This document shows positions 49,701 to 62,507 of a DNA stretch of 64,000 bases, piece by piece. Within the stretch, counting starts at the first letter, position 1. Every line of letters begins with the position of its first letter. The translations under genes were made by a program, and so were the position numbers. The notes under the pieces were generated by a model that had not been told where the DNA came from, ran no database searches, and saw nothing but the letters and a program-made list of their open reading frames with translations. Origin of the DNA: Ditylenchus dipsaci (taxonomy: Eukaryota; Nematoda; Chromadorea; Rhabditida; Anguinidae); NCBI GenBank assembly GCA_004194705.1, contig SADC01001326.1:1-64000 (forward strand). The letters run 5' to 3'.

Positions 49701-52700
49701 AAAGGAGGACATATTCAGAAGTTGATTTACTCTAAAAGTGAGGCTAATTAACACTCTCGTGAGTGATTTTTGGCACCCCTGACGCAGAATTTTACTAATG
49801 GTAATATGGGGCAACCGTTTGTTAGAATACCACATAAAACTTTTTAATCTCAGAGCATATTTAAAAGGTGAGTAAAGATATACATTCCATTTTCAATCGT
49901 TTGGTGTAAAATCTGATATTAATGACCTTAAACTAGTTTTAAAAATTAGGAAGAAAACTCAAAAAATCCAGATGAGAACGCAAATAAAATCTTTTGAGAC
50001 AGGAAAGAACTGCTAGTCCCTGAATTTTCTTCGTGTAATACACGCGCATGACCCTTTAATAATCTTCTATGTGAATGTCCAGAATATTCAGACCCAGCCT
50101 GAAGGTTATTTTAAGCTCCCGGAACCAACCCCGGTCGCTCAACTCTACAGGTGATTAGGGTGCCCTCTAAGCAGATAAGATACCAAACTACAGGGGTTTA
50201 AAGGGGCATGGCCACGCCATTAAGGGTGTTGCCCGCCAATTCAAACTTTTTTCGTGATAATTAAACTTTTCACTCTTCGGCTGACTTGATCATGGCAGGC
50301 ACCACCAGAGGAGATAGCTTCTTATCACTGGCACAGCGGGAGCGCGACTTAGAGGCGATGGTCGAGGTAAGCCGGTCGGCCTTAGAGCTGGTTATCTCCG
50401 AGTTTGATCAACCTTAGAACTGGTTGTGACCGAAGCGATGATGCTAATCGATTCACTTTAAATCTGGTCAAACTCGTCAATCAATTTAATTGAGACGGTA
50501 GCTGGTTTATTCTGGTTACATAATTCCTTAATCTTAGAAACCAAACCTGGACTGATACCACTGTTAAGCAATAGCTCAATGGCTTTCTGTATTTCACTGG
50601 TATGAGTCTGGTATGAATTCTGGCCTGGGCCATGACCAAAGCTGGTTACATGAAGATCACGAAAAGTACTAACCTTTCTCGACGAGCGGAAACTTGAACA
50701 GCTTGACATACTTAACCAAATCTAAACTTAACTTAAGGCTGAATTAATTCTGCCAAGACTGCTCCTGGTTGAATAATTCTGGTTAGGACAAATGCTAGTT
50801 TGAATTCAAATATAATACTGGTATAATACAGTCGAGTCCCGCTAACCCGGCACCCCAAAAGTTCGTTCCCGCCTTGGGTCCGACACCTTTTTTACCCAAT
50901 TTTCGAAGTATTTTTTCAATTTTGTTTTTACAGTCTGATAGCAAATATCGTGAGGATTCCGATTTTGCCGATCGTTTTTCAAAAACCTAATATTTTTGGC
51001 TCTAAAAGACCAAAACCCCGCTAACCCGGCACCCTTTTTAAAATATGGTGCCGGGAGTAGTACAGGCCTCCATTTTGTAACACCAAAGGATGCCGCCATT
51101 GTGCCCCATACCTATGGGGCACTTTCAAAGAGACGCCCTGAACCTATGGGGCACTTTCTGATGTGGTGTGGGCGGAGCCTAAACCACTACCCTCCAAAAC
51201 CAAAAGCAGTCTCCGCCCACACACATCAGAAAGTGCCCCATAGGTTCAGGGCGTCTCTTTGAAAGTGCCCATAGGTATGGGGCACAATGGCGGCATCCTT
51301 TGGTGTTACAAAATGGAGGCCTGTACTACTGCCGGGTTAGCGGGGTTTTGGTCTTTTAGAGCCAAAAATATTAGGTTTTCGAAAAACGATCGGCAAAATC
51401 GGAATCCTCACGATATTTGCTATCAGACTGTAAAAACACAATTGAAAAAATACTTCGAAAATTGGGTTAAAAAAAGTGTCGGACCCAAGGCGGGAACGAA
51501 CTTTTGGGGTGCCGGGTTAGCGGGACTCTACTGTACTGGTTAATTTGGGAAATACTTAAATCTAGTACCAAAATACTTTTTTCTAGTACCAAAATTTAAC
51601 ATGCATAGAAAAACTCTTTGTAAACTTAGAGATTTTTCCCTTGGCACATGAACGTGTAGCCCTGAATCTGAGCTTTCTAACTAGACTTCAATTTCCTCTG
51701 AAAGATTTCAAAGATATTAAAATTTTGAGCTTTGTATAAAGTAACTTTATAAGACCAAGTTCCTCTATTCAGACCCCTAAATCTCCAACTTTTTAAATTT
51801 TTTTACTGAAAAAAGATATCTTGTTGAGTAGCTGAGATTCACGGCTACACGATAGTTGAAAAAATTTCAAAAGTGTATCTACAAAATGAGGAGAAAAAAG
51901 AGAAGTTCAAAAAAATGAAAATTTTGGTACTAGAATTAAGTATTTTGGTATTAGAAAAAAGTACCACCCGGTTAATTTCCCCTGTCTAGGAACACTAATT
52001 CTGGTCAGGACAAATACTGGTTATTAAAGTTCGGGCGAGTCCTTACATTACTTCCTCTGCTTAGCAAATCATTTTCGAGTTGACAGCATCGGGAGACTTA
52101 AAAATAATTAAAATTTTAATTTTATATGAGGTTTGCAAGCTTTTCGCAACCAAACAAAGCTGAGGATCTCTTCTTAGTCAAAAAGAGCACTATTTTTGAA
52201 TTTCCGCCTTTTTTGCTTCAAAACTCCTAATGGACAGTGAATTGAATTTTGAAACATCGTGAGATTGCTATAGAATTTTCAATTTTGTCCAAGAACTCGA
52301 GTTGGCTATAAAGTACTGAATTTCGGCTATGATATACTGATTTCTGCTCATAAACTCGAACTTGGCCATAAAGTCATCCAAGTAGCTTAATTTAGGACCC
52401 AGCCAAAATTCAATACTTTACAGCCGAAATTAAATTCCACCATTTTGTAAATACAAATCCTGTATAATATATTATAAAACTGAAGTTACGTTGGGCATTG
52501 CACAACTTTTCCCACAACCAAATAATACTCTCCGTGAAATTCTGCATCGGGAGTCCTGAAAATCACATGCCGGAGTCGGGACTTTAACCAAATTCTTAAC
52601 TAATCAAATGTGGCAATTCTCAGAGTTGTCAATAGCTGACCTAATTCTCCACTTTGAAAAGACTCCGCTCAAAAGTCCAGGTGTGGGCTCGGATTTCACC

Positions 52701-55700
52701 AATCCTGGAGTTCATGGACTGTCTGTGTATGTGGGAGACAATGTTCAACAAATAGTTCCTAAAGGTGGCCTTTTTAACGTAGTCACAAATATTTTACGAG
52801 ATTTTTTAAAATAATATTTGCAGGCTGTGTGGATCCTAAGTGGCAATCCGTGCGCAAAATAGGCTACAAGTACACCTACTACCAAAGTGTATAAATACAG
52901 CAAATTATTTAGTTTTAACTTTTTTTTTCACATTTCACATAATTCAGGTTTTGGAGTGCACTCTGATCAACAATGAGCCTAAATGGGTTTTAAAGGGTAC
53001 ATACGTCTAATTACCGACCCAAGCGAATAATTTGCTTATTAGCTAATTAATAACGAAAGGAAAACTCGTTAAACCAGAGATTCTTTTCGTCCTATGGGCA
53101 GCTAAAGATCGCGCATAAAAAAATTCAAATTGCGCAAATGCAAACTGCCCGAAAATGCAACTACAGTCAAACACGGCTCAATTCTGAGTTTTCAGTCTAA
53201 TCCCGAAATATACCAGGATCCGATTTTGCCGGTCTTTTTAAAGAAAAACGACAATTGTACTATTTATAACTGTATATCAAAGAAGGTGTGTTTCGGATTA
53301 AGTTTTAGGTCCAAGAGTTGTGGGTTTAAACGACTGACGAAATCTGAATACTGGCAATTTCCGAGACTACCGTATTTCCTCTAATTGAACTCTCGGCCGG
53401 TTTATTTTTCAATCCACCAAAAATCTGAAAAATTTGGGGTCGATCTCGAGATTTTCGGGTTCTCAACCAAAATTGAAAAAGCTGAATCGGTAGAGCTCGT
53501 CGGAGTTAAGAAAACGCAGAAAACAGCTTTCCAAGATAATTTATCTGGTCTGAGTTTCTAAGATAATTTATCTGGTCTGAGTTATGGGCAAAGCTTTTCC
53601 GTGCTGCAAAAAGATTTTTTTTTGCTCCGAAAGGACTTTTTTGCTGCAAAAAGACTCTTATTTGCTGCAAATATTTTTTTGCTCCACATGCATTCTTCGT
53701 AATATTGTTTATTAGGAATATCAATTATTACACATATTATATCACGAAGAATGCATGTGGAGCAAAAAAATATTTGCAGCAAATAAAAGTCTGTTTTGCG
53801 CAACAAAAAAAGTCTTTTGGTAGCAGACCAAATTTGCAGCAAAAAAAAGTCCTTTGGAAGCAAAAAAAAAGCTTTTTTCAGCACGGAAAAACTTTGCCCC
53901 TGAGATATAGGTCCTCGAAATAGATGGAGCCGGTTAATTCGAGGTGGCCGCTTAAATAGAGGAAATACAGTAGACTTACAAATAATGTAATAAAAAAATA
54001 GACTGGCAAATCAAATTTGTTAAAACTTAACAAAACTGTGTGAAAAAATAAGCACCTGAGACGGGAACGAACTTGAGTGGTGGCTAGAGTTGACTGTATC
54101 TATATAATTTCACATTCCAGAATGCCAATCCAAACAACTGTCTTTAATCAAACAAAAAAAATTGTTTCCTAACGAGTTCGTGCAGCAAGATGACAACAAA
54201 CACGACGATGCCAAAGATCCAAAATTCTATGCCAAATACTGTGATCCTCGTTTTGGAGTGGTCGACTTTGCTAGTAATGAAATTGGCACTATTGAAATTT
54301 TAGTTATCATGTTGTGCTATTTTTTAGATGACAAAAATACAAAGAGGCTGACTATAAAGCTAAAGTTGTCACGGTATTCCTTGAAAACATTTATAAATGA
54401 AAAAATATATTAACAGGCTTTGTTCCAGCCGCACAACAACGAACTAAAGACTAAATATGGCATAGGACCCTATTACACAGCCAATCTGCGCTATATGTTC
54501 AGGCACAATGTCTACTCTTTGCAATACCAAGGTTTATATCTAGCATTCGGCTCAAGTTGTATGCTATGTAAAACACATTAATGCCGCCTTAATTTTAACG
54601 GAAAAAGTTACAAGTTGAAATTAAACTTAAATTCACAGTTGGTTCGACTCATAATTTTGACCCAGATGACCAGATTTAAACATTTCGATGATTGCTTATC
54701 GTATTTCCTCTTGATTAGCCTTGGCTGAAGAATCGCAAAATTTTTGATTTTGCCGGTCATTTATGTGGGTGGCCAAAGTTTTGCCCAAATGACCTGCGGC
54801 TTTCGGCATGATGATCACCTAATTTAAAAAAGGTGACCGTCATACCAAGAATAGCGGGCATTTTTGGTCGTTGCCATTTAAAGAAACGACCGGCAAAATG
54901 GTAACTTTTGTAATTCTTAGAACTCTCAGCTACTTACTAAAAACTTTTTTATAGATACTTTTTTATAGATACTTTTTCATTTAGAGAAATTTTCCGAAAA
55001 AAATTTTAATCACCCACTTTTATAGTTGGAGGAAGGCGGGTCGTAAGGAGTGTTTATTTTTAGCGCAGAATTTCATGCTCGTTATATTAAAATTTCACTG
55101 TAGTTATTCATATTTCAATATATTGAATTTCATATTGCAACGGTATCTAAAAATTTGTGGAACCTGAATTTTCGCTTTCCTCTCTCAAGAACAGTAGTTT
55201 TAACAAAAAAAAAACACGCCAAATTTTTTTAAAAGGTGTCTAAAAACACAATATTAAAAAAATGCTTGGTCCACCTTCCAATTTTAAATGAATTTTACCC
55301 AATAGACCCTCTAAATTTGCAGGTTGCAAAGATGGGAACAAGTACTATGCTCCTAACACTATCGCAAAAATAGTGTTGCCGACTGTGGATGTAAGTAACT
55401 TTCTTAAGAGGGCTTGACAAACTCATGTACTTTGTAGAAATCCGAGGGCTATGCCCTTTTCTGCCAAAGTGAACCAGACAACAACTTTATAGCTGCTTAT
55501 AAAGGTTATAAATAGGACTAGTTTTCAGCAATTTATTTGGCTGTCAAAAAAAAGCCTTAAAGGGGGTGCATCTCTTGTCCGTATCTCGTCCCGCATGGAA
55601 ATTTTTTAATTCAAATTCGAACAGATTTGAAGATAGGGTTGCAGTGACGAATCCCCCCCACGGGGACTGATCAGGTGGAGGAGATAACTGCATATTCGTG

Positions 55701-58700
55701 TTTCTCGACCCCGATTTCATGAGAAAGCCGCGCATTTTTTTGGTTCTGAGAAAAAATTTTTTTTTCGAACCACAGGGGGGGTATCACCGTTTTTTAGTAA
55801 AATTTGAAAAATTTAAATTGGCGCCTTTTGAATTTAAAAGGGAATAAGGGCTGTATTGGGAGGGAAAGGAATAAAAGGGGGCCACTTTTATGGCAGAACA
55901 TTATAAATTTGAATATCTATATTCTTCGACTGCCTCACCATGTTTTTCAACTGGGCCGGGCAAAAAAAGACTCTATATTTATTTTATGGTCAAGAGTACT
56001 TCTCGGAATCATGTCTAAGGTAAGTGTGTGCGCGCATCTCTAACTCTCAAGCCCCTGCGCCCCCTTCGGGGCTTGGGGCTTGGACTTGAGATGCGCACAC
56101 CCATACCTTAGACACAAATCACTCGAAAGTGACTCTGGATGCATGAAAAAGCATGCATACCAGAGTTTATTTATGCGGTAGGCCCAGTATTCAAACTATG
56201 TTCAACATCTTCTTGTTAGTGTTAGTGTTATCTGAACTCAAGCCGAAGATAGCTGGTTCAATTTTTTCTGGCCGCACACTTTATTTTTTTTTTTATTTTT
56301 TTTCCGAGCTTGGTATCGAAATTATCCCGAGGCTTCTGAAATCAAAATAAAGACTTAAGCGCAGAGATGCACGACTACTCGAGCTAAGTTAGAGCCCACA
56401 CCTAGGTGAGAATTTATTTATTTTAAAGGTGATGTGCATGAAATCGTAAAATTAAGGCTGTTAATGACATCAAATAAATCCTAGAAATGATTCATTCAAT
56501 GAATTGATAATTTTTAGCCTTAGAACACATGTTGTTTGACTCCATCACCAAAAATATGAAAAAATAAAGCGTGCGGTCTGAGGAATTCAAACCAGTAACC
56601 TACAAATGTGTTTGAATTCGAATTAAAACGACTTCCATGTGGGACCAGATACGGACAAGAGATTTACCCTCCCTTCAAAGTGACCACAACTTTCTAGTGG
56701 TTCCAAATTTATTTATTTAAAATACAAAAAAAATTTGGCTTGGTAAATAAAATTGAATAGAAAATTAGAATAATTTTGTTTTTGAAGTCTATTGTAAATT
56801 TTATATAAAACATTTTGGAGCCTATAATACAGAGATAGCCACTTTGTATGGTTGCAGGACTTTTCCAACAGCCTGATAATAAGATAGTTTAGTATTGCCT
56901 TGTGTTTATTTCGGCAAAGAATACACCTTAAATTCCACATTGTGTATGGCCATGACTATTGCAGTGCTTTTTGGATGGGAAAGTTAAAAAATTAGGTTAT
57001 TACATTTGAAAATTGTTTAAGGCAAATATATAGCAGAATTTTTTAAGGGTGCCAATACAGAAAATCTAAGCCGATAGTGCTGGCTGGAGACAAAGTAATG
57101 ATTGACGAGGAAACGGTAAATTTTTTCTGGTAATAATAATGTTTAAAGGGGATGCATGTTGTGTGGGATTTTTGACCATTGTTGTTTTCTTTTATTAACC
57201 GCATTTTTATGATAATGTCTGATTTTAAAACATCCATTAACCAAATTTTTTAATCGGAACCGGAATATGTTATAAAAAAGTATCATAAAAACAAAAAATT
57301 GATCAAAACATTCATATTTCTCTCATCCTATTTTTTCCAATCGTGCTCTTGTCTCTGTGTTTTGGGCTACTTTTCGGGACAGCTAGTAAGAAACACACCG
57401 CCGAGACGGTAGCTAAGACGGTGAGCTTTATCTTCACCTTACCTAATAACCATCTTGAAAACGAAATTAAAAACAATAGCCAATAATGCAAATTCTAAAA
57501 GACGTGCGTGAGGGAAGTACGGTATTCAAATCAAATCAAATTTATTGGACAAACAAGGCATTATACAATTGCACTTACAGTTTGAATCACAAATAGTTTA
57601 AATTACAATTTTTTAATTTCACATTCCCTAAATAATCGATTAACAATCAAAAGTCACTACAAAAAAAAAGGACATAAATAAACAACAAGAGGGAAAGGGA
57701 GAAGAAACTAAGACAGAACTTTTAGAAGCTTCACTTATTTTTGTTAAGTCTAATTTTTTCAGAGCCTGCTTAAAATGGATAGTGCTTTTCGAATTTAAAT
57801 TTCTGGGTTATTTTATTCCACAACTTTATAGTTCTACACAAAAACGGGTTGTGAGCAAAAGACTCATTAGATACAATGTGCGGATATCTACGCTGGGAGG
57901 TCGTGATTTGAAAATAGGAGTCCAGCTGAAAGTTCGACTTTTTAAATAAAATTTATAAAGCATGATGAGATCAAACATCAGTCGTCTTTCGAAAAGCGTT
58001 TGAGACCACAAATTCTCACTCTCTGTTCGTATGATATTTTTTTATAGCCGCATTTTTTAAAGCTATTTTAGTAAAAAATTTTTGAACTTTTTCAACTCTG
58101 TTAGAGTCTTGTCTTAATTAGGGTTCCACACAGTTGTTGCGTATTCAAGAATGGTCGTATATAAGTCTTATAGGCAAAAATTAAAGTAGCTAAATTTTTG
58201 TTTGAAGCGAACGTAAAATTAGAAAAGCACGATTTCCTGATTGAATTATTTTCGAAGGTGATCATTAAATTTAAGTTTATATCAATCAAAACCAAGGTCT
58301 TTTGCACAATTTGATTTTGGAATTGGTTCTAAATCGAGTTCGTAAATCGTTTTAGGATTTGTTTTTCCGAAATGAACTACTATACATTTTTCGCGTGCTA
58401 TCTAAGGTCCCATTTATTGACCACAGGCAAAGGTTGTCTAGTGCTTCCTGCAGTTTTAGTGATTCACTTTTGGTAGGAAGCTGTGATATATTTTACATCA
58501 TCAGCAAAAATTTTTTTCCTATTTCTTTTGGCAGGCACTTTGGGAGATCGTTTATGTATATGAGAAATAGGAGTGGCGCCAAGACACTTCCTTGAGGGAC
58601 ACCAGAAGCAATTTTTTTCGGTTCAGAAAAGAATCATTTATTTTAACTCGAAAAGTTCTTCCAGTCAAAAATTCTTTTATAAAATGGAATATTTTTCCTC

Positions 58701-61475
58701 TTATACCCGAACTATAGATTTTTTGGAGTAATTTTTGATGGGGAGTAGAATCGAAAGCTTTGGCAAAATCAATGTATATCATGTCTGAATTATTGTTTTG
58801 CTTAAGAGATTGAGTAATGTCATTGAGTGTAGCTAATAATTGCGTATCTGTAGATCGATTTTTAAAAACCCGAATTGAGCAGAGGAAAAAATTTGTTCTC
58901 TAACAAAAAATTTGTTATTTTTTTGGCAATAATTTGTTCCAAAAAACGGCATAATGTGCAAGTTAAAGAATAGGCCTGTAAGTAGAAGGTTTTTGTATGG
59001 TATTATGTTTTGGTCAATTTTTATGTTTTTCATGAAATTGTTCAGAACATATTTTAATTCTGATAACATTTTCGGATTCTGCGTAAAAAGTTGGCCATGA
59101 ATGTATTAACAGATGAGCCGTCATAATAAAAAATGTGGTTAAGAAAAGAAACAACAAAGGTCTAAAATCCCACGCAACATGCACCCCCACTCCCCCCCCC
59201 CCCATTGAAGTTAATGAGTTTTAGATGTTGCACTGTGAGCGATTTGCCTCTGGCTATTTTGTCACCTATAATCGTAGGTTTTTTTACTACTTTTATCACT
59301 CAACCAATATACCAAACGCTCCTTGTTATTTAAACGGATAAAATAAAATGCGGGAAAATAAAAAAAGCAAAACGGCGTAAATTGGTTAGAGAGTATCTTT
59401 CTTCAAAATTTCAAGTTTTCCATTGTTAGCAACTGTTTTTTTAACTCCTAAAATTAAAGCTGCAAAATGTGAGGACGATCTAAGAAATGAGCTGAGCTAT
59501 GGGTCTGTCTATGAAGGCAGCACAGGATTGTACAGATGCTCTGGAAAAAGCATAGGTAAATTGATCTGTGAAATCTGTAAAAATTCATGCGTTTGATATC
59601 AAAGGATTGGCCAGGGGAACTCTCAAAGTAACCAGTAAGTCGAGATTTATCTATCTAGGTTGATATAAGTGGATTTTGTATTAAGACTGTGTGTATAGTG
59701 GACTGTTCATTCCACTGAACCAGTGTGTCCACATAGGAAGAGGAGTGTACTATCGGTGTTTGGAGGACGTTTATGGCCAGCCTCAGTGGACAAATCGGCT
59801 ACTTACCAAGTAATTCATGATTTTTCGGCCTGTTTCTACTTAAAAAATTTATTTAGGATTGTCGACATGAACAGCGAAGTGAAATAGCCTACTCTAATGG
59901 AGACTTCCGTGCCGATAGAAGTTTCTACCGACTCAACAGGTGCTCGAGAAATCATCAGTATGTTTTGTGGTCAAAACCAGGCTTAAAATTTGACATATTA
60001 ACATTCGACTAAATATCGACCACTATTTTAATTAAGAATTATAATTTAGAGCATTTTTCAAATGCAGGTAGAAAATTGAAAATTTAAAAAAAAAGTTCAT
60101 GGTTTTGCATTGTTAAGCAACTTTTCTGGACAGATTTCGTTCAACATGATAGATTTGCTTACAAAAATACTCTTTGAATTTAACCTAACTGTCGAACTTT
60201 AAATTCCACTCAAGACAACAAACATTTAAATAAACAAATTTTAATATAATTACTAAATTTAAATACTCCTTGTCTTGCGAGTTCAAATTCAAGAGGTACT
60301 TTATCACTAATTCAACCATGCTGAGCACAATCCCTCCAAAAAAATTTGTTTAAAAATGCAAACCAGAAGTTTTCTATAGATTGTTCCATTTTCACCTACC
60401 CTTAAAATATGCTCTGAAATTATAATTTTTATGTGGAATTTAACATGAAAACGGCTAGTTATAATTTCTGTTGATTCTGACTCAGAATCTCACGCTAAAC
60501 ACGGTGTCGTTTTCAGTTTGAAAAAGACAAATTTGGACAAATTTTTTGGCTACAGCCTTCTGAAAATTCGAAGTGTTTATATTTTTTCTTTTGGCACGAA
60601 AGGGGTTTATCACATTTTTGATTTATCACATGAGGGGTGGAGGGCAAACGTTTTGACAAAATTCAAATTTTTTTAATTCAAAAAGTGTTCAGATATGTCT
60701 CATTTATCGTGTTGAGCAGAAAAAAATGAGTTCGAGAGGTGATTTTCGGTCACTTTTCAAAAATTCCGAGTATGGGAGGGGACTATAGAAGTGCCTATGA
60801 AAGTAATGACTATTTTTCGTGCTTTGGGGTCAAGAAAAATATAAAAGCTTTAAATTTCAGAAGGCGCTAGCCAATTTTTTTGTCTGAAAACTGTTTAGAA
60901 ATTACATCATTAGAAATTACAATCAACCGTTCTCGTGTTTAAAAAACTGTTTGCTCTAGACTACTTCACGCGGACTTCTGCATTTCAATTCACAAAAAAG
61001 GCTTTGGAGCCAAAATGTTAAACATAAAATTTGCAAATTATAGCTGGCACCTCTACTTCCCAAACACAAAGTCTTTCTCAGCACTAGGACTGAGGAGACC
61101 ATTGAGAGGTACGAAAGGATCCGAGAGAAGGACTACTACCTGGAAGATGACTACTACGAGGAGATAATTATTCATCGCCACCACGGAAAAGGCCGGTCCA
61201 AGCACAATTCAACCACATCTACTTCATCATCTAGTGGAGGCTCTAGTTCTAAAGAGGACCGAGAATCCGATTCTCAAGAATCTGACGAAGAGTGCAGCTA
61301 TGACGACGAAGAAGGCGGCAGAAGAGAAAGCATAGATAGTGAAGAAGACAGTAGCAGTAGTAGTCAAAGGACAAGTGATTCCACTGAAGAAATAATTGAT
61401 GAGACCATAATCGATGGAAAGGGAAAGGCAAGGGAAAGGCAAAGGACATGGAAAACATGGAGAGGGAGACGGTGA
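46754..61475 (+). CDS. Multi-module Cys-rich (MIG-18-like FN1-type) probably secreted protein, about 21 exons
   Basis: Short exons each encode part of a repeated module with a GC...(i)...G...Y.C pattern. Supported exons: 46754-46846, 47882-47974, 48022-48156, 48621-48704, 48762-48803, 48858-48901, 49504-49548, ~49600-49698, 52624-52764, 52824-52888, 52948-52996, 54121-~54302, ~54426-54531, 55323-55390, 55438-55504, 57048-57115, 59225-59273, 59460-59555, ~59724-59809, ~59857-59957, 61082-61475. Clear module text includes [47 protein letters not shown] and [11 protein letters not shown]. Phases close at most joins; those at 49548/49600, at 59634/59724 and at 59809/59857 do not. The last exon is acidic and Ser-rich. 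This resembles the nematode MIG-18/MIG-6-type extracellular module, a function in matrix or cell migration being family knowledge only. The start exon and signal peptide were not securely found; a hydrophobic frame (MRSFILLKVSILHSFILIF) lies at ~46665. A shorter model could stop at 49751. Confidence 0.65.
49042..49287. mobile_element. 'TACCGTATT' MITE in intron of the Cys-module gene
   Basis: Ends ATACCGTATTTACTGTAACTCCCC and GTAAATACGGTAT. The interior has 'gaccttatatctcagcctagagcg' and 'tttggttgagcacccaaaaatctc', both shared with the copies at 14202 and 53368. Confidence 0.8.
50458..50709 (-). CDS. Hypothetical 83-residue protein inside an intron
   Basis: A single open frame on the minus strand starts [16 protein letters not shown] and includes an amphipathic stretch ([23 protein letters not shown]) before ending DEFDQI. 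It lies inside an intron of the plus-strand Cys-module gene. The Ser/Arg-rich N-terminus and a helical C-terminus look more protein-like than most frames here, and codon use is less AT-biased than in nearby repeat. I do not recognise the family. It could also be an exon of a larger minus-strand gene, or chance. Confidence 0.3.
   Translation of the reverse strand: MSSCSSFRSSRKVSTFRDLHVTSFGHGPGQNSYQTHTSEIQKAIELLLNSGISPGLVSKIKELCNQNKPATVSIKLIDEFDQI
50827..51535. mobile_element. 709-bp complete palindrome (pogo-like ends, nested insert)
   Basis: Ends TACAGTCGAGTCCCGCTAACCCGG and CCGGGTTAGCGGGACTCTACTGTA. Arms include the core 'ccgattttgccgatcgttttt' and an inner copy of the end motif ('ccccgctaacccggcaccc' near 51015). 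The centre (about 51050-51330) is a second palindrome with unique GC-richer sequence ('gggcactttcaaagagacgccctgaacc'). Arms are nearly identical, so the copy is probably young. Confidence 0.85.
53368..53972. mobile_element. 'TACCGTATT' MITE interrupted by a foldback element (53583-53901)
   Basis: The outer MITE starts TACCGTATTTCCTCTAATTGAAC and ends TAAATAGAGGAAATACAGTA. Inside it lies a palindrome whose arms (53583-53699 and 53745-53901) are rich in 'tttgctgcaaaaag' and share 'gctccacatgcattcttcgt', with a ~45-base AT-rich loop. The order of insertion is therefore clear: the MITE came first. Confidence 0.8.
55950..56205. repeat. Third copy of the 'taaggtaagtg' hairpin unit
   Basis: 'tcatgtctaaggtaagtgtgtgcgcgcatctc' faces 'gagatgcgcacacccataccttagacac' across an interrupted 'caagcccc' hairpin. 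This is followed by 'ggatgcatgaaaaagcatgcataccagagttt', as at 18790 and 32110. It lies in an intron of the Cys-module gene, without the outer arms seen in the other two copies. Confidence 0.75.
57524..59110 (-). pseudogene. Non-LTR retrotransposon (LINE) reverse-transcriptase remnant
   Basis: On the minus strand, 58782 downward encodes [20 protein letters not shown], followed by [12 protein letters not shown] (~58560) and the catalytic FADD motif (~58500). After stops come [11 protein letters not shown] (~58170) and [13 protein letters not shown] (~57990), the usual C-terminal part of Jockey/CR1-type reverse transcriptases. The 3' end carries short ATTTG-type repeats at 57524-57545, typical of such tails. 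Several frameshifts and stops make it inactive, and it is 5'-truncated. It sits antisense within an intron of the Cys-module gene. Confidence 0.88.
60538..60885. mobile_element. Inverted-repeat element in last intron of the Cys-module gene
   Basis: 'aaattttttggctacagccttctgaaa' at 60540 faces 'tttcagaaggcgctagccaatttttttg' at 60860, with 'ttctttggcacg'-like inner pairs. The centre is non-coding. Confidence 0.6.
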
Positions 61476-62505
61476 GGCCGATGTTCATTATACTAACTCC
61501 TTACAAAAGGTGTTTTAAATGGCGATGTGAAATGAAAACATTCTCAAGAACAAACGAATATAAACCTGAAAATCTTAAGAAAAAGCAACGACGTATAAAA
61601 CACAGCGAAATTTCAAACTAAAGCCATATGATAACTCGTAATTTTAATGACATGATATGGTTTACGAAAAAGATAAAGTATGCCACAAATAAGGTTATTT
61701 CTGCCACAAAAACTGGTTATCACGAAAAGGATAAAATATGGCACAAACAAGAGTATGGAAGTGTACTTTTAAAAAAGCTTGTACTTTTTCGGGACCCGGA
61801 ATCTTTTTATTTTTGAGGTCAAAATATTTTTTTTTGATAAAATGGCATTTTTGACGAACAATGAAGAAATTGTACTTTTTTTGGGCTAAATGCACTTTTT
61901 TCTAAATTTTGAGTTCGCAACCCTGCCCCAAAAAAGAATATTTTTATATGCCACAAAAAACATTTTGCGGTAGATTTTAGCCTTTTAGTTAGCCTTTTTC
62001 GCTATTTTTTCGTGGCACGTAATCCGTTACTCTTTTTCGTAATAGAAATACTGTTTTTGTAGCATATTTCAGCTTTTCACTGTTTTCATTAACTATTAAC
62101 AAAAACACACAGAAAAAGCCAGGAAAAAACTGGAAAATATTCTCTAGAATAAACCAGCAAAAGATTCCACTCTGGCTTTTTCACAACTCTAGTTTTAATC
62201 ATTTTTTGTATGTTTTAGGGAAATAAAACGTGTAGAAAACTATATTTTTGGGCTGGAGTAAAAAAATTACAAAAATCCCTGGGTGGCCTGAAATTGTCTT
62301 GAATCATACTTTTGAACGTTTTAGCACCTGATTTTTTCTTAAAACATGTTTTTAGAGGTGGGATTTTTCAAAAAGTTATATACAGACTCTTTTTACCCAG
62401 CTCCAGTTACCGAAACGGAGTGAAATACCAGTGAATGAAGTTGCATGTCCCACCGGGAAAAAATTCAAAAAATTTTAAATCTTTTTTTGTCTAAAGGTGT
62501 AGACA
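61476..62505. other. Intergenic, repeat fragments only
   Basis: Repeats of 'tatgccacaaa' and 'cgaaaaagataaa' at 61660-61760 face loosely similar sequence near 61940-62080. A fragment 'gactctttttacccagctccagttaccgaaac' at 62385 matches 32330. 61760-61930 resembles the interior of the 9287 hAT-like MITE. No gene is seen. Confidence 0.5.
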
Positions 62506-62507
62506 GC

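Larger units (their letters stand above)
49699..52623. other. Large intron of the Cys-module gene
   Basis: It contains the minus-strand frame at 50458-50709, a 'gggcatgcccacgc'-type repeat at 50195-50270, the palindrome at 50827-51535 and a 'tagccctgaatctgagctttctaa' palindrome at 51657-51860. Within the last, 'agtaccaaaata' blocks face each other at 51565-51600 and 51925-51965. Many CTGGTTA/CTGGTAT words occur at 50385-50820 and again at ~52000. A plus-strand stretch (ATGGCAGGCACC, 50291-50370) ending in GAG|GTAAGC could be a small exon of unknown gene. Confidence 0.45.
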
